A stretch of DNA of 64,000 bases from Clytia hemisphaerica (lineage: Eukaryota > Cnidaria > Hydrozoa > Leptothecata > Clytiidae). The notes beneath the pieces are model-generated. The model searched no databases. It saw only the letters and a list, made by a program, of their open reading frames with translations, and was not told the DNA's origin. Below are positions 10,605 through 21,900 of the stretch, piece by piece. Position numbers and translations under genes: made by a program. Each line of letters starts with the position of its first letter. Position 1 is the first letter of the stretch. Location of the stretch: contig CACVBU010001140.1 of assembly GCA_902728285.1 (NCBI GenBank), positions 358,953-422,952 of the forward strand, written 5' to 3'.

Positions 10605-12260
10605 ACAAGTCACCGATAAACACACACACACACAACAACACAAACACAATCTGATGTTCAAAAGACTGAGGTAAAATGGGGAAAATCTTTTGCTTCACTA
10701 CCTGCATTTGGGATGAAGGAGATCGACACTCATAGAAAGAACAGTGGTAAAACACCTGGAAGTGCCATCATAAAAACAAGAGATAGAGGACACAAGTTTC
10801 AAGCAGAAAGATATATCTCATCGAACAATATATATTCTATGGAGAAGGATGGACACATACTTTTTAAAGCCATCAGCAAAGCCAGTATGAAAGACAATAA
10901 ATGGAGCTTAACAGTTAGTATAAATAAAATTACAAGCCAGGTAGTATCTGCCAATTGTACTTGTGTGGCAGGGAACTCTGGCTATTGTAATCATGTGATG
11001 GGGCTGCTTATGGAGATTGCTTTATACTCACTCAAAGGACTCACAGAAATCCCTGAAGAAGTAGCCTGCACCAGTAGGTCACAACAATGGGGTGTACCAG
11101 GGAAATCTAGACAAGCCCAAGCACCAAAACTCCCTGTCAAGGATACGACCATCCAACAGTTGCCAAGCAAGAAAGGGGTATCTTCCACGTTGTACGACCC
11201 CAGAAAGGAGCAGCATGCAATAAATACCTATAATGCTATAGAAACCTTCAAACAAAGACTGTCAAATGTTGACAAGAGGATTGGTTTTGTTTGTGCTATT
11301 CCACCACAGGATGATTGGGTAGAATTGCGTGATACGCCACATGGGAGTTTCATTGTAGGTTCACCATTGGCTTGTCACTTGTATCCTAAAGGATTTGATG
11401 TTGCTGTTGAAACTAATTTACTTGAATTTTATGAATGCTCTGTCATGCACCCAACCTTGGTTGAAAATGTTCCTTTACCTTTTAAGGTGATTTCAAAGGA
11501 AAGCCCATGCATTCCTGCATTTACAATAAATGAAAGAGAGAGGAAATATTTGTATAGCATAATGAAAACCAAGTTAGAAGCCAGGAAACTTGAACGCGAA
11601 ACAACAAGTCAGGCTTCTTGTGAATTGTGGCACTTAACAAGAAAACATAAAATTACATCCAGCAAGGCTCACAAAGTTCTTATTCGTCAGAGAAATTTTG
11701 AAAATTTGATCACTGAATTTACCTCACAGAAGAAGAATCATGAATTGCCAAAAAGCATGAAAGATAATTTTGAACATGGTAAACGGTATGAGCCGATTGC
11801 GAGAAAGCTTTATGAAAATGTAATGAATTACCATCTTAAACATGTATGTAGTGTGCGAGAAACCGGTTGTGTGGTGCAACCAAATTTACCCTGGCTATTG
11901 GCCAGTCCTGATGGCCTTGTTATAGATTGTGAGGAAATTGGGTTGATTGAAATAAAATGCCCTAAGACAAAGGCCAACCATACTGTTGACCAGTTGCTAG
12001 CTGATGAAAAATTTTATGTTGGGAAGTTGAAAGATGGGACATTATACTTAAAAAAGGCCCACAGTTATGGATACTACACTCAAATTCAAATGGCAATGGG
12101 AATGTGTGGTCTTTCATTTTGTGACTTTATTGTCTATACTTTCAAAACAATTATAATCATTAGAACAGCTTTTGATAAAGAATATTTTACAAATCTTGTT
12201 TCAAAAATAAACAAATTTTATGAGAAATATTTGTTAAAGCATATTTTGAACAACAAATAA

Positions 12261-12598
12261 GTGTTTATATTATTAAAATATGAACTTTCAGGAAAACTGG
12301 GTGCTAATATTCGATTGACTTAGCAATTTAAGGAAAATGTCAATTGCAATGTCAATGACAGTTGCAGTTTATTCAAAATTCATTTAGTCTCTTTGAAATC
12401 TAAAAGCTGAATTCAAAATATTTTGCATCTATCGCTTAAAATGTTAAAAAGATGATATTTTTACAGCACTGTTGAATTATCCAATATTTCTATATATTCT
12501 GAGGTAACAAAAGATTTATGAAAAGCACTCAGTTTTGGTTTTAAATATCAAAAGTTTTTAGTATTTTACGATAAATTTGAACAAAATTCTTAGTGTTT
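12261..12598. other. spacer between convergent transposon genes
   Basis: AT-rich, non-coding. It must hold the 3' ends of both transposon genes, and no clear shared terminator structure was noted. Confidence 0.6.
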
Positions 12599-14246
12599 TT
12601 ACTCCTCAGTATCTTTTTGAATGAGAGGAGGCATACTATTAGTGAGTAAGCAGCAAACTGTCCATATTTGATTAATAGAGCCATGTAAAGTCAATGGTAT
12701 CTCATTTCTCAAAATTCGAAATTTTTTGATTCTTTGGATAGCCCTCTCAACGTGGATTCTTACTGAAGCAATAGTTTGGCTTTCTTTCACCTCAGCAGCT
12801 GTTAGCTGGTCCCTTCCTTCTAAAAAGCATGGTATGTTTAATGATACTCCCAAAGGTGATAGGTCGTCTGCAACTGTAAAGCCTCTATCAGCCATGACAC
12901 TATCCTTACCAGAGTCCCATTGATTTTGTAAAAATCCTGAACGACGTACAATCTGTTGATCAGAAATTGACCCATCAAACAATTCACTTACAAATGTTAT
13001 TGCCCCTGATGGGTCAATTCCGACCAGACCTTTGTAAGTGACATGAGATTTGTAGGATGAATATAAGGCACTCTGAATAGCTAATGATGAAGGCCTTTGA
13101 CAGAATAATTCTGTACAATCGATTATACACCTTGTAGTTGGATAAACTCTTTTGAAACTCTCTGGCATAGTCTTATTCACTTGTTCTCTAGTTGGCCAAA
13201 TGGGTAAAGACCCAAGTGTAAAGTAACAAAAATTTGACCAAGTTATGATGTATCTCGAAACAGTTGTTTTTGATAACTTGAATAACCATCCTAAATGGGA
13301 CAATGTGAAGCCATTCCTGAGCCAAGACAAATATAAAAAAAACTGTTCTTCGTTATCTAAAGGGTGCTCTTCCACGTTTAAGATAAGAAATATCTTCTTG
13401 AGAATGTTTTTCATTTGACATTCGCCTAGATGTGTCATAGAACTTGATATTTGATGACTTCTCTCCTGGATTTAGCAATTCTAACAGTGCTTTGAAAGAT
13501 TCAACAGATATACCAGTAGCTTTTATAAATAATTTTTCATCTTTACTTATATTTTTATAGGAATACTTTTGATCTTGTAATAGTTCAATTTCTTTCTTAA
13601 GATTCTCATTTTCATTATGCAACAATTGCTGATTTTCCCTCAATGCTACATTTTCTAATTTTAGCTCTTCGACTTTAAGTTTAAGGATTTCCACCTCAGT
13701 GAGTTCAGGTTCAGGGTCAGGGGTAATAAAGTTTTCATATGAAAAATCATCTTCCCAGTTCATTGAAAGGTCCTCCTCCTCTTGGGTTTCAGAAGAATTA
13801 TCATCATCAGTTTCGATTATGCTTTCAGACGAGTAATCAATTGGGGGTGGTCTTTTTCGTGGTGATTTACGTTTTGGTTTTTCTTTCGGTTTCACATGCT
13901 CAAAAATCGTTGGTATGGCACCACTCTTGACTGTTTTTCGACCAATTCCAAGGGAAACCTTTATGTCTTGACTATCAAAATGAAATTCGCAAATACGAAC
14001 GTTTTTGTGATTGATATCAAAGTTATCTTTGCCTCCTTTTCGTCTGAATTTTGAAATAGTTGCTACCCAGTCTTGTCTGATTTTGAAAAGTGATATATTC
14101 GTTTTATTTCCTTTAGAATCTGCAGTTGCACTTTTACATCCTGGAATGCAACAGTATTTCCCATGTCCACCAGATAGATTTTTAGCTGGACGAGTCTTTT
14201 TTGATTGGAAGTATTTTTCTTCATTAGCAGTGTTTTCTTCACTCAT
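12599..14246 (-). pseudogene. THAP + coiled coil + HTH + DDE_4 transposase, one frameshift
   Basis: Starts at the ATG at 14,246. Near the N-terminus a THAP zinc finger (CCIPGC ... CEFHF) would bind the inverted repeats. A basic and acidic linker and a leucine-rich coiled coil (about 13,540-13,700) follow. A frame change near 13,360-13,370 leads into a helix-turn-helix (LFKLSKTTVSRYI) and a DDE_Tnp_4 core with IIDCTE, MADRGF and HVERAI as the presumed D, D and E. The family is related to bacterial IS5/ISL2 transposases. All catalytic residues are retained, so the single frameshift is the main defect. A sequencing error cannot be excluded. Confidence 0.85.
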
Positions 14247-14806
14247 CTTATAAACGAAGTCAACGTTGAAGTGATACACACTACACAGTATCTCATTGCT
14301 TCACACAATCATTTTCCTTGTGTAAGGTGTGTGTGTGCCTTTCTCACTATAAATCAGTCTCAAAAATATTTCTTTTTCTTTTTGATAAAAGGTGAGAAAC
14401 ACTCGAAACAAAAGGAAAGAGCAAATAAACAGGTCTCTTCTTTTTATTCATGTTTATAAAGATAAATAAAGTGCTTTTCTTTGGATGGGAGTAATTTTTG
14501 TAGCAAAAAACAGTGATTTACGTGGTTTGTTTACAAAATTCACCCTACCCAGCCTCGCTTTCATGTTAAATTCCCGTGAATTTGTGATTGCGCAATCGAT
14601 ATCGGGAAAGGCGTATTTCGAAAAACAGGCGGCAACGAAGCTCGCTTCAAAGAGACAATAAAAGATAGATTTCCAGTCGTTTATATGTTCATGATTTAAA
14701 CATTCTCTGCGGTGGAGAGAGCAGATAAACTCGATAATCCAAATTTATCTGGTTGCCGGTCGTGGTCGCCATTTCTGGTCGATGTTTAGAAACTCCCTGA
14801 ATGAAC

Positions 14807-15218
14807 CATTCTTGAGAGTTGAGAAATTTAATTTTTAGTTTGTGACGTCATCGTCGATAATGACGTCAAAATCAGTTTTTGCAGTTTTTTGCAAAAATGA
14901 GCGAAAAAAAATTAGGTTTCATGTCAGGTTAGAAACTACATCACAGAATCCCTTCATGTTCTAGTCATTCTCTTGGTCATTTTCTGTCGACTAATGCGAT
15001 CTAAAATCTATGGTAATTTTTTGAGACATGCCATACTTACCCGAGTATCATAAATAGCATAGTCATTCAGTGATTTATAAGAGAATTTAATTAGAAAAAA
15101 TATTTCTCGAAAATGATTTGGGGTGAGGCAAAACCCCCTTTCTCCCCGGTATCTTCAGCACTGTAAAGTAATATTATAAAGATGATTTCTAGTACGTTCA
15201 AACGTAGTATACCCAATT
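14807..15218. other. no gene recognised
   Basis: Non-coding flank between the 9-bp-TSD element and the short open frame at 15,219. Nothing supportable seen. Confidence 0.55.
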
Positions 15219-15404
15219 ATGCTTCATTCACCCCATTTCTTTTCCAAGCAAATGGCGCCCGATACTTCCATTTTATCGTCATCCGCGAAAAAAATGAAAT
15301 CCAAGCAAATGGCGCCCGATACTTCCGCTTCATCGTCATCCGCGAAAAAAATGAAATCGTACCCAGGTGCTGCAATCAAAGCTTCAACCATTGGTGCATA
15401 CTAA
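15219..15404 (+). CDS. short unrecognised ORF with duplicated 19-residue segment
   Basis: An open frame of about 60 codons containing two tandem copies of KQMAPDTS plus a Ser-rich tract plus KKMKS, then SYPGAAIKASTIGAY. The ATG in the first copy (15,251) is a plausible start. The composition (Ser- and Lys-rich) looks like a disordered N-terminus. A Pro/Phe-rich frame FTPPDFEIDIFSNG follows at about 15,450-15,520 in another frame, so this may be the broken start of a larger protein. I do not recognise it. Confidence 0.3.
   Translation: MLHSPHFFSKQMAPDTSILSSSAKKMKSKQMAPDTSASSSSAKKMKSYPGAAIKASTIGAY
15244..15357 (+). repeat. 57-bp tandem duplication
   Basis: Positions 15,244-15,300 and 15,301-15,357 are near-identical 57-bp copies with a few substitutions. 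57 is a multiple of three, so the reading frame is kept across the junction. Confidence 0.9.
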
Positions 15405-15530
15405 AAAATCTAAAAAAAAACCAAGATGATGTGATTCAAAAGCAATCACGTTTCACCCCGCCCGATTTTGAGATTGACATTTTTTCTAATGGGTTGTATA
15501 CGTGCATTAGTAGTAGTTGGTAAGAAAATT

Positions 15531-15670
15531 TATGAGTAGCCTGAAAAGCTATACAGTCGTACCCAGTGCTCATCCTGCGCGTTCCATTCACTGATAACAA
15601 TAGTTGGTCCAAATAAGGATCCCGGGTAAGGATCTTGCTGGGTTAAAATCCAATTTGTGTAGGGAATCTG
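15531..15670 (-). CDS. possible terminal exon, product unknown
   Basis: On the minus strand TTTTCATTTCAG is a good splice acceptor directly before ATTCCC at about 15,670. From it a frame runs to a stop at 15,531 with ordinary protein composition (rich in W, Y, P, with SEWNAQDEHWVRLYSF). No family is recognised. It could be the last exon of a host gene whose other exons lie to the right beyond the DIRS insertion, or a chance frame. Confidence 0.3.
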
Positions 15671-16127
15671 AAATGAAAATACATGCATTAAACAGAAAAA
15701 AAATTTTATTCTCAAAGAGATAAGGTACCGGTTATAAGCTGAGCATTTGTATTATTTTAAGCGTAAGTGCAGTGTATCAAAAATGAAATGTTAACTGAGA
15801 TTACTTTAGGGGCCTATGTCAGAGGTTGAGTTTTGAAAGAGCATATCAACCTCTGAAGAACAATCATAGAAATTTTATCGCGCATGTGTCAATCTCATCA
15901 CTGTAGAAAGAATCAAAGATGAAGAGCAAATATTACTTGGAGCTAAACCTTAGCTTAGGTTGATTCCAAGTCGAATGAAGTACTTCCCACCACTGTGCTG
16001 GGGCGGTTAAGAAACAGTGTATTTCGGCTGCTGGTTGTTCTTCCCTCGCCTATATATATTCTAGCGTCAAGCCCTCTTCAAGCTGAGCCTGTATTGATTG
16101 CGACTTCAATCTTTATTGTCAAAATCA
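15671..16127. other. no gene recognised
   Basis: Non-coding DNA between the possible exon and the DIRS-like gag remnants. The left end of the DIRS-like element must lie in or near here, but I could not identify its terminal repeat. Confidence 0.5.
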
Positions 16128-17781
16128 TGAACAATGACGATCAGCCACCGCCTTTTCTGCCGTTATACGCATCGTCAATACAGCTAGTGCTGTACCTCAC
16201 GGTTCAACAGCATTACTCAAACCCCTCAAACCTCCGCTTCCACATCAACATCACCAGTCTCCTCAACAGGCGACGTAACCGATATCTTGACAACGCTGAA
16301 TTCATTAATCGACAACCGACTTAGTGCGTTGTTGCCTACTGCTTCAAGTCCTGTCCTTCCAGGTAACTTAATTCTTCCCCAATAACTACGAGTTTCACGC
16401 CTGTTACCGTCAACACCAACGCCTCTAACGCCCTCAAGGGAGCAATCAACATCAACAATAATATGAATGGTAACCCGGCTACAAGTACGGCTGAAAACGT
16501 CTTGCTTTCGTTGCCACTCCTCCAACAACAACTTGGACATGCTTTGCAACAGCAACAGCAACATCAACCTCAATATTAACAATAATAATGGTAACCCGGC
16601 TCGTTGCCACTCCTCCAACCACGACTTGGACATGCGTTGCAACAGCAACAACAACATCAACCTCAACATCAACCGTGTACAAACAAGCTGCCTGCTATCC
16701 CAGCAAAGATTATTAAACAAATAAAAAATGGTGAATTCATTGACTTTATCCTCTTGTTGCCTAGCAATATTGGTAAGCCTGCCAATAATTCGGTATCATT
16801 TGCTTTTGACGGAGATGGAACTATCTCCCTCCAACAACGTAGTGACTCCTCCTCTAATCTGTTAACAAAAAAAGCAAAGGTTATCGATCTAAATTCATGG
16901 CTGATGGCGTCGTCCAGGTTTTTTCAAGCCGTCTTGGTTTTTCGCCCTTTTCTCTTCCACCAGATGATTGCCTATCAAATGTATATTACACAACTAGCTA
17001 ACGACTACTTTTTTAATGGGTTAACGACAAAGCGTTCAGAACTTTCATTGCCAACAACCCCACTGCTAGATGGGATATCAGTAACACAACGTTATTTAAC
17101 AAGCACCTCCAGGGTCAAAGGGAGCCTAACAAATGTTACCTTTGCCAGAGCAAGGACCACGTTGCCCCTCGATGCCCTGTGTCTTCTGCTTCCCCTTCTG
17201 GTCGCTCACCCTTGAATCTTGGCTTAGCTCCTCAGCTTGCACACCACAACCCTCGGTTGCCTTCCCATCCTGGTCGTCACCCTCGGCCCCCTTCTTTTCC
17301 TCGCGCACAGTACTTCCAACCCTATCCTTCCCTCCGCCAGCCCTTTCTTAACCCCAAGCAAGCTTCCTGCCAATACAACGAAGCACTGCCATCTTTTCAA
17401 CACCAACCTCCCTTGTCGGCCTGGCTTCAGGTACATCCACTCCTGCCTCATCTGCAACGACAACCGCCCAGTCCTCCAGTGCCCCTACCGTTAGCGATTT
17501 CAAACCCTATTTGACCTTCCCTCTTTTTCCTATCTCCCCTCTAAGTCAGCCAGCCACCTCTGTGAAACCTGAAGTGCTCCATGAATTGCTCTCAGGGTAT
17601 GATCCTGAAATAAGGGATTTTTTAGTGTCTGGGTTTTTCTATGGATTCCACATTGGATTTCAAGGGCCCCCTCCCTCAGGACCTGAACGCAACAACCTTT
17701 CGGCCGATTCCAATGGTGAGGCTGTGTCTACGACCATTATGAAAGAGTTGAAGCGGGACATACCTCTACCTTCCTTCTTCT
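16128..17781 (+). pseudogene. DIRS-like gag and N-terminal RT, frameshifted
   Basis: Several frames together resemble a DIRS/Ngaro-type gag: a Q-rich region, the block PAKIIKQIKNGEFIDF, a Trp/Leu-rich helix block (DLNSWLMASSRFFQAV), then a CCHC knuckle (CYLCQSKDHVAPRC, about 17,136-17,180) and a second Cys cluster (SCLICNDNRPVLQC, about 17,440-17,480). From 17,511 a frame matches the start of DIRS-type RT (LLSGYDPEIRDFLVSGF, GFQGPPP). Frames change at least three times. The coding sequence stops abruptly at 17,781 where the BEL/Pao LTR begins. Confidence 0.7.
16468..16671 (+). repeat. imperfect tandem duplication in gag (CAACAG-rich)
   Basis: Two copies of a block starting GGTAACCCGGCT (16,468 and 16,588), containing CCACTCCTCCAAC, CTTGGACATGC and CAACAGCAACA runs, lie head to tail. 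The first copy has an extra stretch of about 30 bp. They encode the Q-rich gag segment. Confidence 0.7.
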
Positions 17782-18390
17782 TGTTGCGGTGCCGGACTGC
17801 ACACTAACAGGAAATGTTTGTAACTCGAAGATCATTTCATAGATATCTTTTGCTTCACAAGAGATGAGTTCAAACTGTAAATAGAAATTAAGACAAAAAT
17901 AAGTAACTAGAAAAAAATAAATAAAAAGAACTAAGCCTTAAGGCTAGAATAAGACAAATGACAAAGTCCAAAACATGAAAAAATGACTAAGTCTAAAACA
18001 TGACAAAATGTCCAGATCCCATAAGAAGGCATCTGGGAAATATGTATGGCTATATCAAGCTATCAAAATATATTTAAGAAAAATTATCAAAAACTTATCC
18101 TAACTTAACCTAAGTCCAGGTGTTGTTCCTCAACACTGGACTGATGAGCTGACGAGGCAAACAAAAAAATATGTGGCCATGCAAACAGAAAAGAAGGAGT
18201 GGCTGAAAAAACTTACCAAATTGGCCACATGTGTGAGCTGGTGAAATAAGGCCAAAAACACAAACCAACATGAGACAAGTCAGAGTGTGTGTAAGTGTGT
18301 GCAAACAAATTCTAAATCTTAAAATTTGTATCTTCTTCTCATGCTTGACATGTTGACACATTCATGTCTCACATAAGAGTGACTCAAAAG
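17782..18390 (-). repeat. BEL/Pao 3' LTR, distal part
   Basis: Nearly identical over about 600 bp to 48,867-49,480 in the 5' LTR, starting TGTTGCGGTGCC. It stops at AGTGACTCAAAAG (18,378-18,390), the first TSD copy of the large insertion. Confidence 0.9.
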
Positions 18391-18983
18391 GTTTGATTTG
18401 TTTGTTTTGAGTGGTTGACCTGACTAGGCCCTTTTCCACTATATACTTGATTAAAGGTGTGTACCTCAAGTACGTGAAAGAAGATTATCTATAGATGTTT
18501 GTGAGCAATGGAGTATGTCTTTTTGTGGTGGAGGAATATGTAGTAGTTATTAAATGTGATTATTTGATAAGTACTTTCAGAGAGAATTACAATATTTTTA
18601 TTTGGTTTGGTTTATGTATCAGAGATAGAGTGTTAAAAATAGTTAAAAAGATATTATGACAGAGATGTAGACCCAGAGGGGAGAAGTCAGAGAAGTGGTG
18701 TGTGTGCATGAAATGAAGATTTTTTTGTGTCATAAGATATCCACGAATGTTAGAATAGATACTATGTCGAAGGTGAGGTTCCCAATAAGGGTAAGAGAAA
18801 AGGTTGGAGGTGTGTGTGTATTAAATGAAGATTTTTTTGTGACATAGTATCTAGGTATGGTTAGAAATAGGCTCATGAGGAGTTAGTAGATTGTCAAAAC
18901 CATTGAAGTAGACTTCACGAATCAGAGAAACACTGTTTTTATCGTTGGACTTAGCTTGGGTCAACCAAGATTTGGCAAGATCT

Positions 18984-21900
18984 TTAATCCTTTTGCATAA
19001 TGGATTCGTCCTGGAGTGTTTGGATTCTAGTGTACTTGGAGGAGTTTATGACTAATGTCAAACACTTGTTCTGGAAGATCTCAAGTTTGGATTCGTTGAC
19101 TTTTGAAAGAGTGCACAGCATTGCTGATCCATATTCTAGAATGGGTCTGATAAGTTGGATATATGCCTTTCTTTTAGCCTTCATACTAAAGTTGAGGTTA
19201 TTCATCTTGATCAGATAATCTAGTTTAGAGTGAGCTTGAGCTATCTTCTTGGATAAATGAGAGTCCAAGCTTAGAGTGGAGTCGAGGGTCATACCTAAGA
19301 ATTTACATTCCAGTTTAGATGTGATGGGTTGATTGTCTATTGTGTAGTTGGTAATAATAGGTATGCCCTTGGATATGTAGGAAGATGTTTTTGACGTTGA
19401 TCTTCATTCTCCACTTTAAACACCACTTGTTGATGTCGCTGAGAAGTTTTTGGAGATCTTTGTTAGCTGTGTTAATGTTCTTTCGTCTTTTTCCTTTGCT
19501 GACCTGTGCCATGAGTGCCAGATCATCAGCAAACTTGATTTGTTTGACTTTGTTATGGGTTGGAATGTCAACAACAAACAAAATGAAAAGGAGTGGGCTA
19601 AGACAGCTACCTTGAGGAACACAGTTTTCAGGTGTGAATGTATCACTTTTCTCTTTGCCATTTTGGATGTAACAACTTCTGTCTTCAAGGAAGCTTTTTA
19701 TGATAAATAGGTCTTCATCAGGCATTCCCAGAGCTTTAAGTTTGTACAAGAGTCCTTTGGCCACACCTTGTCAAAGGCTTTTTCAAAGTCTATGAAGATT
19801 GTGTCTGTTTGCTTTTTCCTATGACCCTTCAAAACAGAATTGGGAGACAGTGTACAGTTGGTCGTTGGTGGATCTTTTGTTTCTGAATCCTGCTTGTATT
19901 AGATCTAATTTGTATATTTCTGCCAGAATCTATAATTTCAGCAATATAAGTGATTCAAAGATTTTCCCAAATTGGTTTAGGAGAGATATTGGGCGGTAGT
20001 TGGAAGGATCGAGCTTATTCTCTTTCTTGTGAAGCATTTTGATTTTGGCTATTTTCCAGTTGTCTGGAAAAAAGCCATAGTTATAGCAGGCGTTGAAGAT
20101 AATGTATTAGTAGATCAGTAATAGATGGTTCAAGATATTTGATTATGATGTTTGTGACTCCATCAGGACCAGGTGCTTTTGTGTTCTTGAGTTTGGTAAT
20201 TTTTTTCTTGATTTCAGCTTTTTCAATATATATCTGGATGGGTCTATGGTTGTTTCTGAGTGAGTCAAACCATCTATTGACTCTGTCTTCATGGATTTGA
20301 TCAGAGACAGGATTTCCTTTAAAGATGTTGGATTGACTTGTTTTGAAAACTTCAGCTATATCTTTTTCAGAAGTTTTTGTTGAATTGTCAGATGGATCTA
20401 AGATTTCACTTATTAGAGGTGTTTTCTTCTTCTTGAAGATGTTGTTGAAGTTCTTCCATGTTTTTTTTGGGTCTCCAGACTCTACTTCGTTTATTTGTTT
20501 TTGAAGTTTTCTTTTTTCTGATTGTTTGATGTCCTTTTTTATTTCTTTTGTCAGTCTATTAACATTCCTTTTGTCTGATGGGTTTCTTGTTTGTTTATGG
20601 ATCTTGATCAATCTACGTTTTTCTTTAATCTTTTCTCTAATTGCTTTAGATATACCTTGATTACTGGTTGTGATTTTTTTGAAAGGAATTTTATTTTGGA
20701 TATTGATTATTGTGCTTTCAAGAGTGTTGATGAGGTTTAAGATTCCTTGTCTTGAGAGGTCTGTTCTATCAATATCAGATATTTTCTGATTTGCTTCTGG
20801 CCAGTTAACTTGATGATACATGATTGGCATCGATATTGAACAGAAGAGGTAGGTGATCACTACCTATGTCATCCAAAATTAGAGCTGTGACAGATTTGAT
20901 GTACAGTATCTGTGTTGAGATCTCCACAGAGCTATGTCAATGACACTATCTGTATGGGGAGCACAGTGGGCCCAGAGGTGGAAATAGGGAAAAAACGAAA
21001 GTTAAAATTTTGCTTTATTAATATAATTTATGGAATCTTGAATAAATTTCTGATCAGATGCCAAAGTTTCAGGTCTGTATCTGATTTGTAACTCAAGTTA
21101 TGTGGCTCCAAAGTTGACTGAAAACCAGATTTTGATGAAAAATCAAAAAAAGTGAAAAATTCATATTTTTGAAGATTCTGAACTAAATTCAGCTTCTAAA
21201 TCAGTTCATTTTGTGTGATTACCTTAGAGACATTATATTCTAAAGAGAAATTGCTTAAAAGTATGTATAAATGTCCAAGAGCGAGAAAAAACTCAAATTT
21301 TCAATCGAAATTTTCATCACGAAAATGCTTAAGGTAACCACAAATGTCCAAATATCTCGAAAACCGCTAAGTGTCACATATCAAACCATATATGTTTTGA
21401 AAACTACAGACACTAACCTTTCTAAAAATGCTGGAGTTTTGATGTGACACTTAGCGGTTTAAAAGTTCAAATTTTGCCTGCATTTTCCAAGCTAAAAATC
21501 TCAATTTTCACGATAAATCTCAAAAGAAAGTCAAAAGTTGAAGTCTACTATTTTCTATCTCATGTAATGTGACCCTAGAGCTCTATGAAAGCCTTTATAA
21601 TACAAAAATTGTAAGAAATAGTTTTTTGTTGCTCTCCCTCTCCCTATTTCCAAACTTTTGCCATCTGGGCCCAGTGTGGGGAGGAGTGTGGCTTCTGTAA
21701 GTTGGCTTGTCATGAAAGGTGTGAGAGATGTTTTCGTTCTGTATAAGGTTGTGAAGTTTTATTCCTCCAGCGTTATGTGGTTGATCTCCCCAAGTTTGAT
21801 GCTTGCAATTCAAATCTTCAACTATGATGGAGGTGTCTGTTAGGAGTTTGGAGATTTCTAGAATATCAATATTATTGGAGCTTGGGTTATATAATGAGAT

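Larger units (their letters stand above)
5944..10631 (+). mobile_element. full-length APE-type non-LTR retrotransposon (PHD-EN-RT-RNaseH), I-group-like
   Basis: The insert is bounded by a perfect 15-bp TSD ACAACAACACAAACA (5,929-5,943 and 10,632-10,646). The element begins AGTCGACGG and ends in a CA-rich tail. The order is a short leader of about 58 bp, a 2A-like motif, three PHD-like cysteine clusters, APE endonuclease, RT, RNase H and a terminal CCHC-type cluster. RNase H after RT points to the I/Ingi/R1-like part of the tree, but I cannot assign a clade. Only two frameshifts, between RT and RNase H, and an intact TSD indicate a young insertion. Confidence 0.88.
5728..12260 (+). pseudogene. 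SWIM zinc finger + YqaJ-family nuclease, split by a retrotransposon
   Basis: The coding parts are 5,728-5,943 and 10,647-12,260. Dropping the insert and one TSD copy joins them in frame into 609 codons without a stop. The ATG at 5,728 lies just inside the left inverted repeat. A SWIM finger (CTC then CNH, about nt 10,930-11,010) suggests nucleic-acid binding. The C-terminal half has YqaJ/lambda-exonuclease landmarks: an ITSSKAHK block, a YEPIARKLYE segment, SPDG and EIKC, the last two carrying the presumed metal-binding D and ExK. YqaJ proteins digest DNA from ends, and a role in processing transposon ends or excision gaps is inference. The only visible damage is the nested retrotransposon. 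Its neighbour is the convergent transposase gene 339 bp downstream. Confidence 0.85.
5640..14613. mobile_element. ISL2EU (IS4EU)-type DNA transposon, copy 1, two genes
   Basis: The terminal inverted repeats are 72 bp (5,640-5,711 and 14,542-14,613), with 68 of 72 positions matching by eye and CGCCTTTCCCGATATCG at the tips. The flanks are TA on both sides (5,638-5,639 and 14,614-14,615). Between them lie two convergent genes: a SWIM + YqaJ nuclease (plus strand) and a THAP + HTH + DDE_4 transposase (minus strand). To my knowledge a transposase of this kind paired with a YqaJ protein and a 2-bp TSD is the signature of the ISL2EU superfamily. Without the nested retrotransposon the element is about 4.27 kb. 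The well-matched repeats suggest a fairly recent insertion. A frameshift in the transposase makes this copy probably non-autonomous now. Confidence 0.85.
4167..14797. mobile_element. MULE-like (9-bp TSD) non-autonomous element, split by a two-gene transposon
   Basis: The left end GGGAGTTTCTAAAC at 4,167 and its reverse complement ending at 14,797 form inverted repeats of about 75-100 bp. The left copy carries extra CGACCACGACCAG units. Both ends are flanked by the 9-bp direct repeat TGAATGAAC (4,158-4,166 and 14,798-14,806). A 9-bp TSD is typical of Mutator-like elements. Removing the ISL2EU-type transposon (5,640-14,613) leaves an element of about 1.66 kb with no coding capacity. The superfamily is inferred from TSD length only. 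Confidence 0.75.

Noticed and set aside
13353-13438. Possible programmed frameshift between THAP/coiled-coil and DDE parts, since both ISL2EU copies break near the same linker
   Set aside because: The shift is +1 in copy 1 and -1 in copy 2, and no shared slippery sequence is present, so independent indels are more likely.
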